In this document: piece after piece, positions 25,894 to 38,400 of the stretch
Numbering within the stretch: position 1 is the first letter of the stretch
Layout of the letters: the number at the start of each line of letters is the position of its first letter
Source of the DNA: Lineus longissimus
Taxonomy: Eukaryota > Nemertea > Pilidiophora > Heteronemertea > Lineidae
Length of the DNA stretch: 64,000 nucleotides
Assembly: GCF_910592395.1 (NCBI RefSeq)
Contig: NC_088310.1
Location: 27,979,491-28,043,490 of the forward strand
Direction: 5' to 3'
The notes under the pieces: model-generated
What the model was told of the DNA's origin: nothing
Seen by the model: only the letters and a program-made list of their open reading frames with translations
The model's database searches: none
Position numbers and translations under genes: made by a program

Positions 25894-28800
25894 ATGTTCA
25901 TCACTGTCCGTTACGGAGGTGAGTATAATAAAGAGTTTAACGTCTTTGTATCGTCCAACGGTAACAAGTGATGTAGACAAACCCCTGGGTAGAGTGGGAT
26001 GCATTCTTTAATCTCGTTTGCTGTTCAAGGGGAACATGTAACCGAGAATCCCTTGCTGCGCTGCCACCACCGAAGATTGCACAGCGGTCCCTGACGGCCA
26101 GCCACAACCATGCAGGATAAAGGTCTAGAGGAGACCGTGGCTATAGTTCGCCCCCAGGGCATGTTCGCCATTTGCGTTTTTTTCGCAAATCGCCATCCTG
26201 GCGTGATTTTCGGTCATATCAGGGCCTATCACATGAAGAAATCCATAACGCATCTTCTAACCAAAGTTTTATGCATCTACCCGCTCCTGTTTATTTTTTG
26301 GTGAAAAATTTTGAACATTTTGAAAATCTTTTTTTGACACTTCTGACAACCGGTCTGGATGACCGAGACCGTCAGATTCCCGTCAGATTCCATGATAGGG
26401 GGACTATAGACAGGGTCGACTTATCATCTTCAGCTGCCTTCATTCAAGCTCTGATTAGTCTCTGGCATGAAATCATATATTCTGCCTCTTGCTACGTTTG
26501 TGCGAAGTGGATATTCCTGCATGGACAGATTTTCCCCATCGCAAATGATTTCGAAAGTACCTGCAGTGCGAGTCATATATTTACCAACAGTTACAGGATT
26601 TTCTTCAAACACTTGTCATTAAGCTAATGGTCCCATTTTATTATATCCTTCGAAGAAGATTGTATAAGCTAACGGTGCATGTGCGCAACTTTTAGTTTTG
26701 CAAAAAAGCCAAAGGTCCGTTCAGACAATATGTAATTTGGTCACGAATAATTGCTGTGCAAGCTTGAGCTATGGGGTTCCATTCCCTTGGTGGACATTCA
26801 CCAAGCAATGAAAATGCCATACAAAAGGTATAACATCGTGATCTAGAGCGGTATCTTTAACACAACGCTGTACAATATATTTCATAAAAAACCCGCCATA
26901 ATATATAATCAAATGAGTTATTCAGATAAAGGAATTCAAAAACGAATAACCATTTTTGGAAAGAAGCATATATACACTTTATTACGGTCATGTTTTCTTC
27001 AGATCGTTATAATAATCAATACTACAGCTTGTCAATGAAGAATGCTTGAAGTTATTGATTGGCCTAGATTCATGTTCTCTTCAAGTTTTCTAGATAAGGA
27101 GATACTTCATGACAGGCCGCCTATTGACACCGAAGTCCCGACAAAAGTTTAATGATAAACCTATTTCAGATGTTTTAATGGCCGAAATTCGTTAAAAGAT
27201 GTAATCTATACTTTACTAAATTTACTTAGGGTAAGGAACGAGGCTGATCAACTGCGTCCGGAGTGTAGCCTCTGCGTGCTCAACCTCGCTTTTCAACTTG
27301 ACCAGGCTCATGCGATAGCACTTGGGAACTTATACTGACAAAATATTTCCCTAAATGCGTCACTACCAAACAAATATAGCAGAGGGGACATTTCCAGAAG
27401 ATTGTTTGCCAAGATCCCCCGGTAATACAATCCCGGTATCCGCGGTTGCCCAAAACGAGTTGAGTCACACTTGGCGTTATATCTCCTCAAGTCTAGTTTG
27501 AAGTTGCTAAAATAACTTGGCGTAACTTTAACTTGGCGTTATCTTCTTGGAAAGGCCAGCACACAAAAACGCCAAGTTGAAATTTACTGAGTTTCTGGCC
27601 CAGGTCAACAAGAAGTCATCAAGAACACTGAAACGTCCTGTAAAGCATTTGTTTTCATAATACCAGGCATAAACTGTGAATTAGTAACGATGTATTAATC
27701 AACAAATGCCATTTAGGGCAGACCTTATTGTTCCACGGGAATTGTATAAAACCTTACTATCGATTAGTTGCCAAAACTATTTGGGGCGGCAAAATAATGT
27801 CACAGTTTTCACCAGTTTTTTTCTGGTGCGTTTACGTCCACAAGGTCACCCGATCGAGTTCTTTGACAAGCTCCCGACAAGCTATCCTGAGCCTTTAAGC
27901 GCCCCGCAAGACGTTGAAGTGATCACAAAACAAAAACCTTCTTCTTCTTCTTCTCCCTCTCCTTCTCCTCCTCCAACTCTTACTTCGCGCTTAGTGACGA
28001 AGGAGGTAGTCTGCTGGAGTGTTGATCCTCACACCATTATCTCTCATCAATGAGGCGTCCATGAATATTGGATTGAGAGATAGAACGGTGAACCTGAGAC
28101 TCTCAAACTTCCCTGCAGTTTCTGATCTGAGTTTTTCATGTTTTACGTTTTACGCGTTCCCCTCTTTCAGAAAACCAGGAGAAGATCTTCAATCCTAATT
28201 GTTTGAATAAGGTATTGCTGGCGAACATCAAGGAGAGATGTGGCTGCAGATGTATAGGTAAGGTTACCGTTTGAATGAGGTGTTTTTTGGGAACAACAAA
28301 GAAAGGTGTGGTTGTCATGCATGGGTTCTGTCTTCGGAGCAGACGACTGTACTGTTTGACGAGTATGCCTTTCCATTTTCACAACGTTTCGGCTATTATT
28401 GGCTAAATCAAACTCATTCCAACCATATGTGGACATGATATCAAAAGCTTTGTGTTCAATGTTTGGAAGAATATCAATGAATTGTAGTTGATATTTACAC
28501 TATGGCTGTACTATTAATGGTAAACATAGAAACTCAATCAAGCGCGGTCGTAATTTGGAAGTATGGTCGGCGCTCACGCGATGACTCGGGGGGGGGGGGG
28601 ACTTCATTTACTGTCACATTAACCGTGATTTTTTTCAAAAGTGCATATCAGCAGTTGGTGTTGTCAAGGTAAAATCTCAAAAGTCTTATTCTTGCAGCAA
28701 ATGGTTATTAACGAGGCATCTTAAATTGTCACTATCCATTACCTGTGTCGTGATGAGTGTGACGGTTTGATTGGAATCAAGTCATCATCTCTAACTGTTC

Positions 28801-31756
28801 ATGTGTCAAAAGATAAATAGCCGGAGCTGTAGCTTCCTGGTTGCCAAGCAATGGGTAAACAGACCCATAGCTGAAAGCCGGAAAGATGGATTGAAGATTA
28901 TTGACCGAAACTGATCGTTTCGCTCATGTCATTTAGAAATGCGAACATTTGGTGTATGACCGAGTGATTCTGGTTCCTCGTCTCATCGAGTGGTGCGAAT
29001 GTGATGAGTCCAGATCAAGGGTGGGCTGCCAACGCTCTTGTCACGAACAGTTTTCCAGTAAAACAATCACGATGGCCGGGTTTGTTAAGGTCAAAGAAAC
29101 AGTGCCAACGGAAATGAGATGTGATGGTTAATGCAATAGTCCGACTAGAAAAGCTAATATGTAAAGTCAAGGACTTAGTGAGCCCCCCTTTAGGTCGGGG
29201 GAGCTCCCCCGAACCCCCCTACGAGCATATGTTAAGTGCAAGCTCTAACAACTACAGCTGTTACAATGGGGGGACACCCCCCAAACCCCCCTCCGTCGAC
29301 ATAGGTTTTTACCAGTGCGTTGGGGGGAAGCTCCCCCCAACCCCCCCCCCCCCCGGTGGACAGTCAACTAGCCCTTCTGTGTCATACTGCTGGAGGGGGG
29401 GGGTGCGATGGGACCATATAGTTCCTTCCGACACATTTTTGTTTTGGTAATGTAATACATTGTGATTGTCCTTATTCATGGGAATCGGGCGTTTCCAGTG
29501 ATATACGACACAAATAGGTTGTCCTCATGCATTCACTTTGGAAACGCATTTCAAAATAGATGTTACGTCCTGTTAATGGGGCACGTCATCATCGCGTACA
29601 TTTGGGAAAAACTCCCTAACGAGACCGAAGCAGACGGCTGAAAGTAGTTTAATTATTGGCCGTTAGGGTGCAGAATGTCGCTCACCCGAATTTTTCACGC
29701 AACTTTTGCTAAATAGAGCTAGTTCTAGTTTGTGATTCATTTTGATACTTCAGATTTGGGCAGAAGACCAATATAACTTAGTCGTCAGTGTGGTTTTAAG
29801 CTGGAAAAACGTATTTGTTTTTCTTAAAGTGCCTTTTTTGGACGGGTGTGTGCGATTGTTTTGTTTTTATGTCACGTGACCTCGATCATGTCGACACAAA
29901 ATTGAAATAAACCACACTTTTCTGTCATTATTTAGGACGGATATTTCTCTAATAAAAATATTAATATAATTGGCCAATTTCTTAGGCATATGATGTAGCG
30001 AATTCCCATGAAGATTTAAATTAATTTAAATTAATTTCAACCAATGGGATAGCAACCACCACCGGAAAATCGCGGAGAAATCGGTAAACTCAACGGAGTT
30101 AATTCAGAAATTTACCAAAAAAAATTGTTTGTAGGATACAACAATATTTACTCTCTTTATTTCTCATCAAATCAGTATATACTCCCACACACACGTGTAT
30201 CTTAAGAGCCCCTCCTAAAGGGGGGCTTATCAATCATCTAGGCTGATCAATTTTGAGTTTGTTTTACCACTGAGAATCGATCGGAAAGTTCGATCAATAT
30301 AGTCATTGTTTTACCCAACATTTAGTCTGGAGGGACTGTAAGCAGAAGCCAGGTGGTGCAACTTGCTATTTCACCAATGTGCCTTTAGTTAGCGGCTTGG
30401 ACCTGGTTTGAAAACTTGAATAGTACCATGAGTATAGATTAATCCATACTTGATAAGTACCGGTGTACTCTAAGAGAAACCTATCGGGTATTTCTTGAAA
30501 CTTTATCAGTCCCATTTTGCTCCTGCCGAGTCTACCTTTAAAGGTGCATTACAGTGTGCGGGCCTTTAACTAGGCTGAAGGTGACATGAGAGGGTTCTTG
30601 GCAGTGCTGTCGCCTGGATGCTCTACCTCATATTAATGCATAAGTATTGTTTCTCTTCACTTCAGATATAGTTGACCTCTCAGACGAAGAAGGGCAAGTA
30701 AAGAACCTTAATTCCAGCTTGACGCAGTATGGTACTAACTTCTTCACCAACAGAGAGAGGCTGATACTACTCAAGGTCGAAAGTAAGGGGCCCTGCCCAA
30801 AATTACCCTCCCTCCTCCATCGTTTTGACACAAAGCACTCAATCCTTGTATATACCGTTGCTCTTGCTCAGCCAACTGGTAACACCTCCCCCCCCCCTCC
30901 CGGTGACGGTAGGTACATTTGTGATAGATGTCTCGTGACTTGTCTCACCCAACATTGGTCTGTCAATAGATTACTATCTTCTACGCGTCCTTGTGAATGT
31001 CACTTCTCCCAATATACCACATTTTTGCTTCCCATTGCAGGGCACCATGTGGTGAGAGGTGAACATGACACAATCAGTACAACATTCAAACCCCTATTAC
31101 AAGCGCTGGAAGAGGATGTGGAGTTCTTAGGTGAGCTGACCGTACCAAGAAGACATTTGGTGACAGAATGTTTACAAGTTCATGAAAGGAAACTGACTGC
31201 AAGGCTTCCTATACGGCCCAATCCTGGAATCTAGACGTTTCTGATGTCATGCGACTTGATTGAAGCAGTCAATCACAACCCATGCATGTTTTACCCTCCT
31301 GGGGTGAATAGTACAGCTTGCATGGGAACTTCGTCCATTGCTTTCCCTTCCCAACTCCTGGACCTCTCTTCCTAGAATACGTTGATACAGGTTGGGTTTC
31401 TTGGCCTCCCTTTCCATAGGCACTGAGAAAAATGAACCTGTCTCATTATTGGAAATGTTAGAATCCTGAGTCAAAAAACTACAACCACCACACTACACAG
31501 CCTCGAATTTTCTTTACTAATGTACATGTCTTACGGTTTATTTTCAGACAAGATCAACCCAAAGCCATCGAAATCAAGACGAGGCTATGACCGAGATCAG
31601 AAGTCACCAGCTGAGAATAAACTCGACAAAAAGCGAGGATCCCAGGACTCAGCAATGCCCACCAAAGAACGGAGAAGGAGTTCCATTAAAAACGCTAAAG
31701 CGCTGAAAAAATTTCAGAAAATCGGTTTGGCTGCTGCACGGAGTAAAAATGTATGA
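25894..31756 (+). CDS. C22orf15-like small protein
   Basis: Five coding exons: 25894-25918, 28171-28257, 30666-30782, 31041-31130, 31548-31756. All joins are in phase 1 and the total is 175 residues. The N-terminus MFITVRYGENQEKIFNPNC resembles human C22orf15 (MFIKVMFGAGCSVLVNTSC). The third exon (VDLSDEEGQVKNL...NRERLILLKVE) corresponds to its LLAEDGNLVSL...KERAIYVLVRI segment, and exon 4 (GEHDTISTTFKPLLQALEED) to GEDMASTRYESLLENLDD. The first about 75 residues look like a small ubiquitin-like beta-grasp fold, from the pattern only. The C-terminus is lysine/arginine-rich with KKFQKIG. Function is unknown. Exon 1 is only 25 bases and exons 1 and 2 were found by looking for the expected N-terminus, so they are less certain than exons 3-5. 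Both long introns carry repeats. Confidence 0.75.
25919..28170 (+). other. Intron 1 of the C22orf15-like gene
   Basis: A 2.25-kb intron with no recognised exon. An open frame at 26172-26627 (151 codons) and one at 27706-28053 (115 codons, ending in a TTC/TCC-rich stretch) do not resemble known proteins. Three copies of CTTGGCGTTA around 27470-27540 face an inverted AACGCCAAGTT near 27570 and could form a small hairpin. Confidence 0.5.
29143..29410 (+). repeat. G- and C-run palindromic modules in intron 2 of the C22orf15-like gene
   Basis: Three modules of the form G5-6, short spacer, C5-6, then a further C-run occur near 29195-29222, 29268-29295 and 29320-29355; the last merges into a C-run of about 14 bases. 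Each could fold as a GC stem, and the runs could form quadruplex or i-motif structures. A smaller relative (GAGCCCCTCCTAAAGGGGGG) is at about 30208. A separate G-run lies near 28590. Confidence 0.85.
29489..29625 (-). repeat. Right member of an inverted repeat pair
   Basis: Reverse complement of the repeat at 23938-24048, with the fuller internal sequence (about 28 bases absent from the left copy). It lies inside intron 2 of the C22orf15-like gene. No open frame or transposase was found next to either copy. Confidence 0.85.
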
Positions 31757-32258
31757 CGTGTTTACTTCTTAACCGTTATTTGGATGCGTAAAGTAGATAT
31801 TGGCTGTGCTAGATGAGATGATCTTTCCATGTCTGGTTTACAAAGATTTTGTAAGACAGAAACTGGCCACTGGAGATTGCCAGTTGTGATTGCAGAAAGT
31901 AGGTTCTTGATTTCGGGTTCGAGGGTCAAGTGTTCGTTTCTCCGGCCTGCGCAGGGCCGCAGAAGCCAACAATAACCCCCGATTTTGTCAGGATGACCAG
32001 GAGAGGCATGCCACATACATGTACGGTGTGCATTATATTTCGCAACTTTCATTTAATTAATCAACTTGGAACATTGTCATGAAGTTCTCAGTTATTCAGG
32101 AAGGGAATGCAATGGATATAGTTCACATGCAGATGCCTTAACATCATTCCTACAAGGAGGGAGGGGCAATGCGCCTGCTCTGTGTAGTGTTCAAGTGACC
32201 TTGTACCGTGGGCACCTGCAGGGAGTCAGGCAACAAACAGAATCGACAAACTCATTCA

Positions 32259-32264
32259 ATAAAG
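32259..32264 (+). terminator. Candidate polyadenylation signal of the C22orf15-like gene
   Basis: AATAAA about 500 bases after the stop codon, in the sequence TTCAATAAAGAATC. Assigned by position only. Confidence 0.45.
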
Positions 32265-32300
32265 AATCAACGAAATCATTCATGTTTTAATCACAAAATA

Positions 32301-32311
32301 TTTATTTTATT
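32301..32311 (-). terminator. Candidate double polyadenylation signal of Dicer
   Basis: Two overlapping AATAAA hexamers on the minus strand. If used, the Dicer mRNA ends only a few tens of bases from, or overlapping, the end of the neighbouring plus-strand transcript. Confidence 0.45.
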
Positions 32312-35300
32312 GCAGATAATGAATAAAATAAATCAAAGATTTTTATACATCATTATTTTCTTGTTCATCATTTACAACAGGTAACATACCATAAACCCTT
32401 TTTGTTAACAAAAAATCATTAACATTTTTAATTAAAGTGGATTTTTGCCAATAAGACAGATCAGATGTCACTGAACTACCAAATTTTCGACAGGTTCAGT
32501 TACAATCCTTATCTACAATTTAGTTGGACTCGCATATTTCAAGACAAAGTAATCGGATAATGTCCCAGAAGATGGCACTCTGATCATTTTTTCACTTTTT
32601 ACATTGTATCAATGGTGAAGTATTTCAACATTTCTTTTTGAATTTGAAGGGTACATGTAGATTGATGACACTAAAACTACACTGTCTACACAATGATTGG
32701 AAAGTGTGAGAAATTTAAAGAGAAGAGGGTCATTATGGACTTCAACAACATCAGCAGAAACCCTGCTTTTTAAATCTAAACATCAATAAATGCTTTTTAT
32801 ACCTGATTTTGATCACTCTGCTACAGTATTATCATCATTGTGCAAATAACATTAGAGTTTGAGCTTGGATAATTAAGGGGTTTGTATTGTGAATGAACAG
32901 AGCGGATATTAGTCACTTCAGCACTAGTATTACATGATTGAGCAAATCAAAATAACTTTTGCTATACAACAGTCAAATGTCATTCATGCTTGCATTTCAT
33001 TACATTTTTTATGAAATGATCAGTATGGCCAAGACGCAAGGTTTTCGCATATTTTCTGATTTCCATGAACACATTAATTAGTAAAAGGCCCTCAAATCAC
33101 ATGAACCAGACCGACACAATTGAAGAGATTAGACACGTACCAATTCCGAGGCCAGGTGACATGATTGTCTAAAAGTACACATACCTGGATAGTAATAGTG
33201 GATGTGGTCATACGCTGCTGCCAGTAGTGACCTACTCTCAAGCCATGGGCAAATTAAGTTGGGAAACTGATCATTAGTCTTCATGCATGGTTTTTTTTAT
33301 CACACCAGTTACACATACAGTACAAACATCAAACACAAGATACATATATTTTGAAAATAGCACATAATCTGATACGATACTCCACCAATTGTGTATGGTG
33401 ACATTTACCTGCATAGTTACTGGCAACTCAGCCTCAGGATACTTCCTTTCAGTAATTCAGATCTTTCTGTAAGCACCCCCAAACAAGCGATTTAAATCAC
33501 TAAAACCTGCAATCATGGTTGCTGCAACAGAATTGTTTGCTAGTGGTCATCACAGACCTGTCAACAACAAGAATCGGTGATCACACAACCTGAAATCAGT
33601 ATCTAATGCGGTGATTAACGGTTTTACCCGCAGACCAGAAATCTTCTGTCGCACATGGTACTGATTATAATCGCCGGTCACTGTGACAAAAATTACTGGG
33701 TTGCACAGCACTCTGTCTCCTTTTTTATCATCGATCAATGCTTCAAGTGTAAAATTACAGCAACATTGTAAACACAAAATAAAATGCAACATGTATTTTT
33801 TCAACAACAATGGTTTTGAGAATGTGATAAATGATATTGTGATATTAATAAGCGAAATCTGATTTCACATTGAATGTGGTGCATAGATATCATTGTCTGA
33901 GAGATATATGGACAACCATTTTACAACGAAAGTCAAACAGGTTGCAAACTTGACAACAAAATAAAAATCTGAACAAAATTATAACTTGCAACTACAACCA
34001 AATATAAACATAGAAAATGCAGATACTAAATTGAACAACACAAACATAATACTGGATCACAACAACATATTTCGCTTAAGTGCATAGAGATGGGGAGGTC
34101 CAGGATACTTCATAAGTATGAAGCACACTGATAGCCTATTTGAAGTTGACAGTCTGAGTGACATAATCAGGGTGTCATAGTAGTCTGGTGACTCTTGGAC
34201 TAATCAGCATTTCCTGGTTCAGATGCTCGTGGGTACCATACTTGGCGAGTATGGTCCTAAGGCAATGTAAGAGCATTTAGTTTTCTTCATGAGTATGAGA
34301 GTACATCTTTTTCTTATTTGATCAATCGGTACGACATGTCTGACCATGTTTTAACTATTCTGAATGTTTGGTGTATTAACAAGATGAAATTCTGTGGACT
34401 TACATCATACAGCACTTATGACCTTTGCCAGTACCCACCACTGAAGCTTTAGTACATAGATAATCACAAAACATATGGGGATATAATCTTTGATGATGAT
34501 AACAACCAGCACATCTAATTCAAAACACACAGAAAAGTATCAGGCCGAGTCACAATAACCAGTTAGATTGCCATGGAGAATTGACTTCCCAATTTGCCAA
34601 GAATCAATCGGGCCTTCCAAACCAGAAAATCGTATGCATACGGTGTCCTGAATCATATTGCTCTGAATACCAGATGAACTTGGCTTATGAATGTGATCTG
34701 GTTGATGATTCAGTTAAAAACTGCCACTACGGACACCTTTTGGTCAGTTCAAATGGTGATGTACGGCCTTGCATGCACTTCCCACACATGTCCAAGGCAG
34801 GTCAGCTCGGTATGATGGAAAGCCTGTCAAATACATCAGCAAGTTGAGAAACTGGTCCTCCACGGCGTGTTGTAAATAAACCATATGACATTAAAAAGGA
34901 AAGATCCAAGAAAATCTCAAATATTACGCTCACATGCAAACAGCACCACTACAATAATTGGCACATAGAGACATCAGCACAACAATACATTTATAATGAT
35001 CAAGTACCAAATCATAATCTATTTTGAGCAATCGCTTGAAAGGCGATTTGGTGCCTACTGCTTCTTCAACTACTGTTTCCAGGCCCAAAGAGAGCCAACA
35101 AGGACATAATTTAAGCTAATATCTCATTACAAAAACTAGTTGTCTTCAGAAGGCCCTCCCTCAAAAATTTGATTCAAACCCAGAGAAATGTTGCACACAC
35201 TCGTTTAATGTCAATGAAATGCATATAGGGTACCATGTTTGTATTGAAATGGCTGCGACTTCATCAGGATCAGGACATGTTGAGAATGTAGAGTCTGATG

Positions 35301-35423
35301 TTACTAGATACTAGATATCATGACGAATAGGAATGGTGTTTTCCTAACATCAAACATTGGAAATGGAAATACAGGGGGAGGTATGAAGATGATTGGACGG
35401 ACCTGACCTAAGCAGACGACCAG

Positions 35424-38400
35424 CTATGCTGCTGTGAGTGAATCCTCCAGCATCATCATCTTCTCTAGTTGTATCATCTGCTGCTCCAAAATCTGCATTC
35501 GCATCTGCTTCAGAGCTTTCAAGGCTCTCTTGGCAGCGGCGCTCTTGGCAATACGATAATTACGCCCGATTCCTATGAACTGTCCTTTCCCAATGACGTT
35601 CACAGTTACCCGTATTTTTCCATCCATAGTTCTCTCCGGTTTCCTGAAATCAATGAAATATAGTAGCCAAGTTTGAATGGAACTTCAGATGGAATCTGTG
35701 GCTGGTAGCTCACAAGGATTACTGGCCCATTGACCCCCTCCCTGACTTGAGAGGGAGGATCAGCCCATGCTTGTTGTGTTTTTCACTTGGCTGCTATTGG
35801 ACCAAGAGGTTTGTATCATGATTCAGACAAGTTATATACATTGCATAAAAAGTGTACTCACTCGAACTTGGCAGCCTCTGGTTCCATCTCCAAGAGTTCT
35901 CTCACAGGGGATTTAGGAATGTTGGTGGTGAACATTTCTGCAAGACAAAAGATATATTATAGTTTAGGTACAGGTGGTGGGTCGGGATGATTGATGCCAT
36001 TTGACTGTCCTCTGCATGGCTCAATGGGATGACTGTTGTCAGGACGCCATGAAACAGGTGACTTGACTGACGTCTTCAAGTCACTTGAATCAGACAGGAC
36101 GACACTAAGTAGGCCGTGATGAAAGCTTACCTATCTGTGGCCTCATCATCCTGTAGTAGACCTTCCACACTGCCTCTAGTGACATGCCACTGTCCAGATA
36201 GATGGCGCCGGCCACAGACTCAAAGATATCGCCCAACGCCTTGGGAATTTCAATGTCTTCGCCTTCAGCATCGCCCTCCGATTCCTGGAACTGTAAAACA
36301 GGAAAATCAGTGTGAGGAGGTTCACAACACAGTGACATCTGGTAACACTTGAAAAAGATATTAACTTCATTTTAAAGAATAACCAACTATGGGCCATGGG
36401 ATAGGTCCTCCTGGTTGTCCCCGAGTGGGCCATACTCTTGAAAGGTCCAGTATTGTACCAGTATTCCATACCAGTGGCAGTAGAAACTAGTCCTTTATGA
36501 GAACATCAGAGATGCCGGATCCAGGTATGGCCAGTCAGCAGCAAATATTTACCTCTTCATCCAAGTTGATCTCATCATTCTTCTTATCCTTCTGCCACTC
36601 AACAAACTTCTGTATGACATGGAACAGGTGGGGTGAGACGGCCTTGAAGAACTTGTGGAAGTCCCACTTGACTGCCAGGGCAGCAAAGATGTTATTGTTA
36701 ACCAGGGCAGATCTCAAGTCGGTGAGAACACCTAGAAAAGGGAGACCATGTTTCAGCTGATATCATGTTCTGGAGGCACTACCTCACAAAGGTATTGCTG
36801 AGATAGAAACAACAAGGTCAGTTGGACAGACTGGGTTTCAAACCAGAAATCTTACCTGGGGAATGCTTTTTCGAATCTTCGAAGAGATGTCTGGTGATCA
36901 CGTAATCGAGGATGGCATCACCTAGGAACTCGAGCCTGCAATGAATAATGAGAAGGAATTAGAAGATTGGGACTGAATACTCCTTGGCTGGACTCTCATC
37001 AAAGAACTGTTCAAGCCATATGTTGAGAGCCATGAGTTGTCCTTGGTACTGATTGAGAGAGAGAAATGGCAAAAGTTCTTCTTACCTCTGATAGCAATCA
37101 GTGATGTTGTTGTAGTGGTAAGAGGCATGAGTGAACGCTTGCAGCAGGTACGACCGATCCTGAAACTTGTATTGTATCTTCTCCTCAAAGCTCTCGAAGC
37201 CGTTCAAGTTGTGTTCGAGAATGCGCAGTGCGTGTGGTACGTGGGTGAGCAGTGGAGAAGCTGGAGGGGGCAGGTCATGATACTCCACAACAGTTTCTCC
37301 AGGATGTTCTGGCTTTGGCACTTCTTCCTTTGGGAGGACTTTCAGACCCAACCAGGACATGAACTGGAGTGCTGCCTTCATACCGCATGTCATGAGGTAA
37401 CAACCAATCAGGGCTTCTACACAATCAGCAATGCTCTTATCCGGTAGGCTCTGTTGCGTTTGAAGATTGTAAGGAATCAATATATCATCGACATCAGTTC
37501 CCTCTTTCTTGTCGCGCTCAGACTGCTCTATAATTTCATCTAATTCCTTCTGGAGCTGCCGTTGCTGCAGAGCAGCCTCACTGAGATTTGCAAGGTTCAG
37601 GCTCTCCGACTTCTTCCTCTCACGCCTCTCTCTTGGGGATTCCCTCCTGTCAGAAACCTGAACGACCACTCGAGGATCTCCACGTACAACATACCCAGGA
37701 GGAAGCCAGTTCTCTGTTGGTTCAAATTTAGCGGAGACCATGCACTCAGCGAATGCCTTCTTCTTTCCCAGACGATACAGATTGAAGTTACTGACTTGCT
37801 TGCTGCGTAGGTAGCTGAGTTTCCCCTCATGAATGCCAGGGTAAGAACAGTACAGGTAGGCAGTGATAGCAAACTTGAGGAATGAATCACCTATTGTCTC
37901 TAGGCGCTCAAGGTTGAAGAAATCATTGGCATTTGACATAGTCAAAGTTTGCAAAATCAGGCATGGACTTGGGCCGAATTCGCTTTGGTAATCTGGTGAG
38001 GTCAGCCTGGGTACAAAATCACAGTCAGTTGAATCAATGGTGTTGCCATTTTCAATAATTCTGTCATGATTTGGGGCAGTGTCTTGGTTTGTCTCTTGTT
38101 TCTCAGTTGTATGCACATTGTCATCATCTTCAGAAGCAGTTTGGCCATTTTTCTCAACAACAACAACATGGTTTTCATCACCGTTCTGTTCCTCAATTGG
38201 ACGATGTCCATTCACAATCTCCACAACACCGTCATGCTCATTGTTTTCATTTGTACCATTCTGCAATGACGTCACGTCTGCTGCCTGGTGCTTCTGGTCA
38301 CATGACCCCATGGCGTCTGCTGGTTCATTGTTTTGGTCACATGACTGACTGTCTGTTGTGGAGTCTGCACTTGATATATCAAGCGAGGTGTCCCGAGTAT

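Larger units (their letters stand above)
31757..35423. other. Convergent 3' region of the C22orf15-like gene and Dicer
   Basis: No coding exon was recognised. The plus-strand transcript probably ends after AATAAA at 32259-32264. The Dicer transcript, running leftward, probably ends after the overlapping minus-strand AATAAA signals at 32311-32301, implying a Dicer 3' UTR of about 3.1 kb. The stretch is AT-rich; open frames at 33550-33810 and 34581-34847 have no recognisable product. Confidence 0.5.

Noticed and set aside
26172-26627. 151-codon open frame inside intron 1 of the C22orf15-like gene
   Set aside because: No recognisable domain, no fitting splice context and an overlapping antisense frame; most likely chance.
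27706-28053. 115-codon open frame ending in a Ser/Pro-rich stretch
   Set aside because: The Ser/Pro part comes from a TTC/TCC repeat; it lies in an intron and resembles no known protein.
28315-28360. MGSVFGADDCTV as an alternative first exon of the C22orf15-like gene
   Set aside because: It looks like the family N-terminus at first sight but stops after 12 codons and lies downstream of the better exon 2 at 28171.
23938-29625. A single 5.7-kb DNA transposon bounded by the inverted repeat pair
   Set aside because: No transposase is visible and conserved host exons (C22orf15-like exons 1 and 2) lie between the arms, so two separate insertions are more likely.
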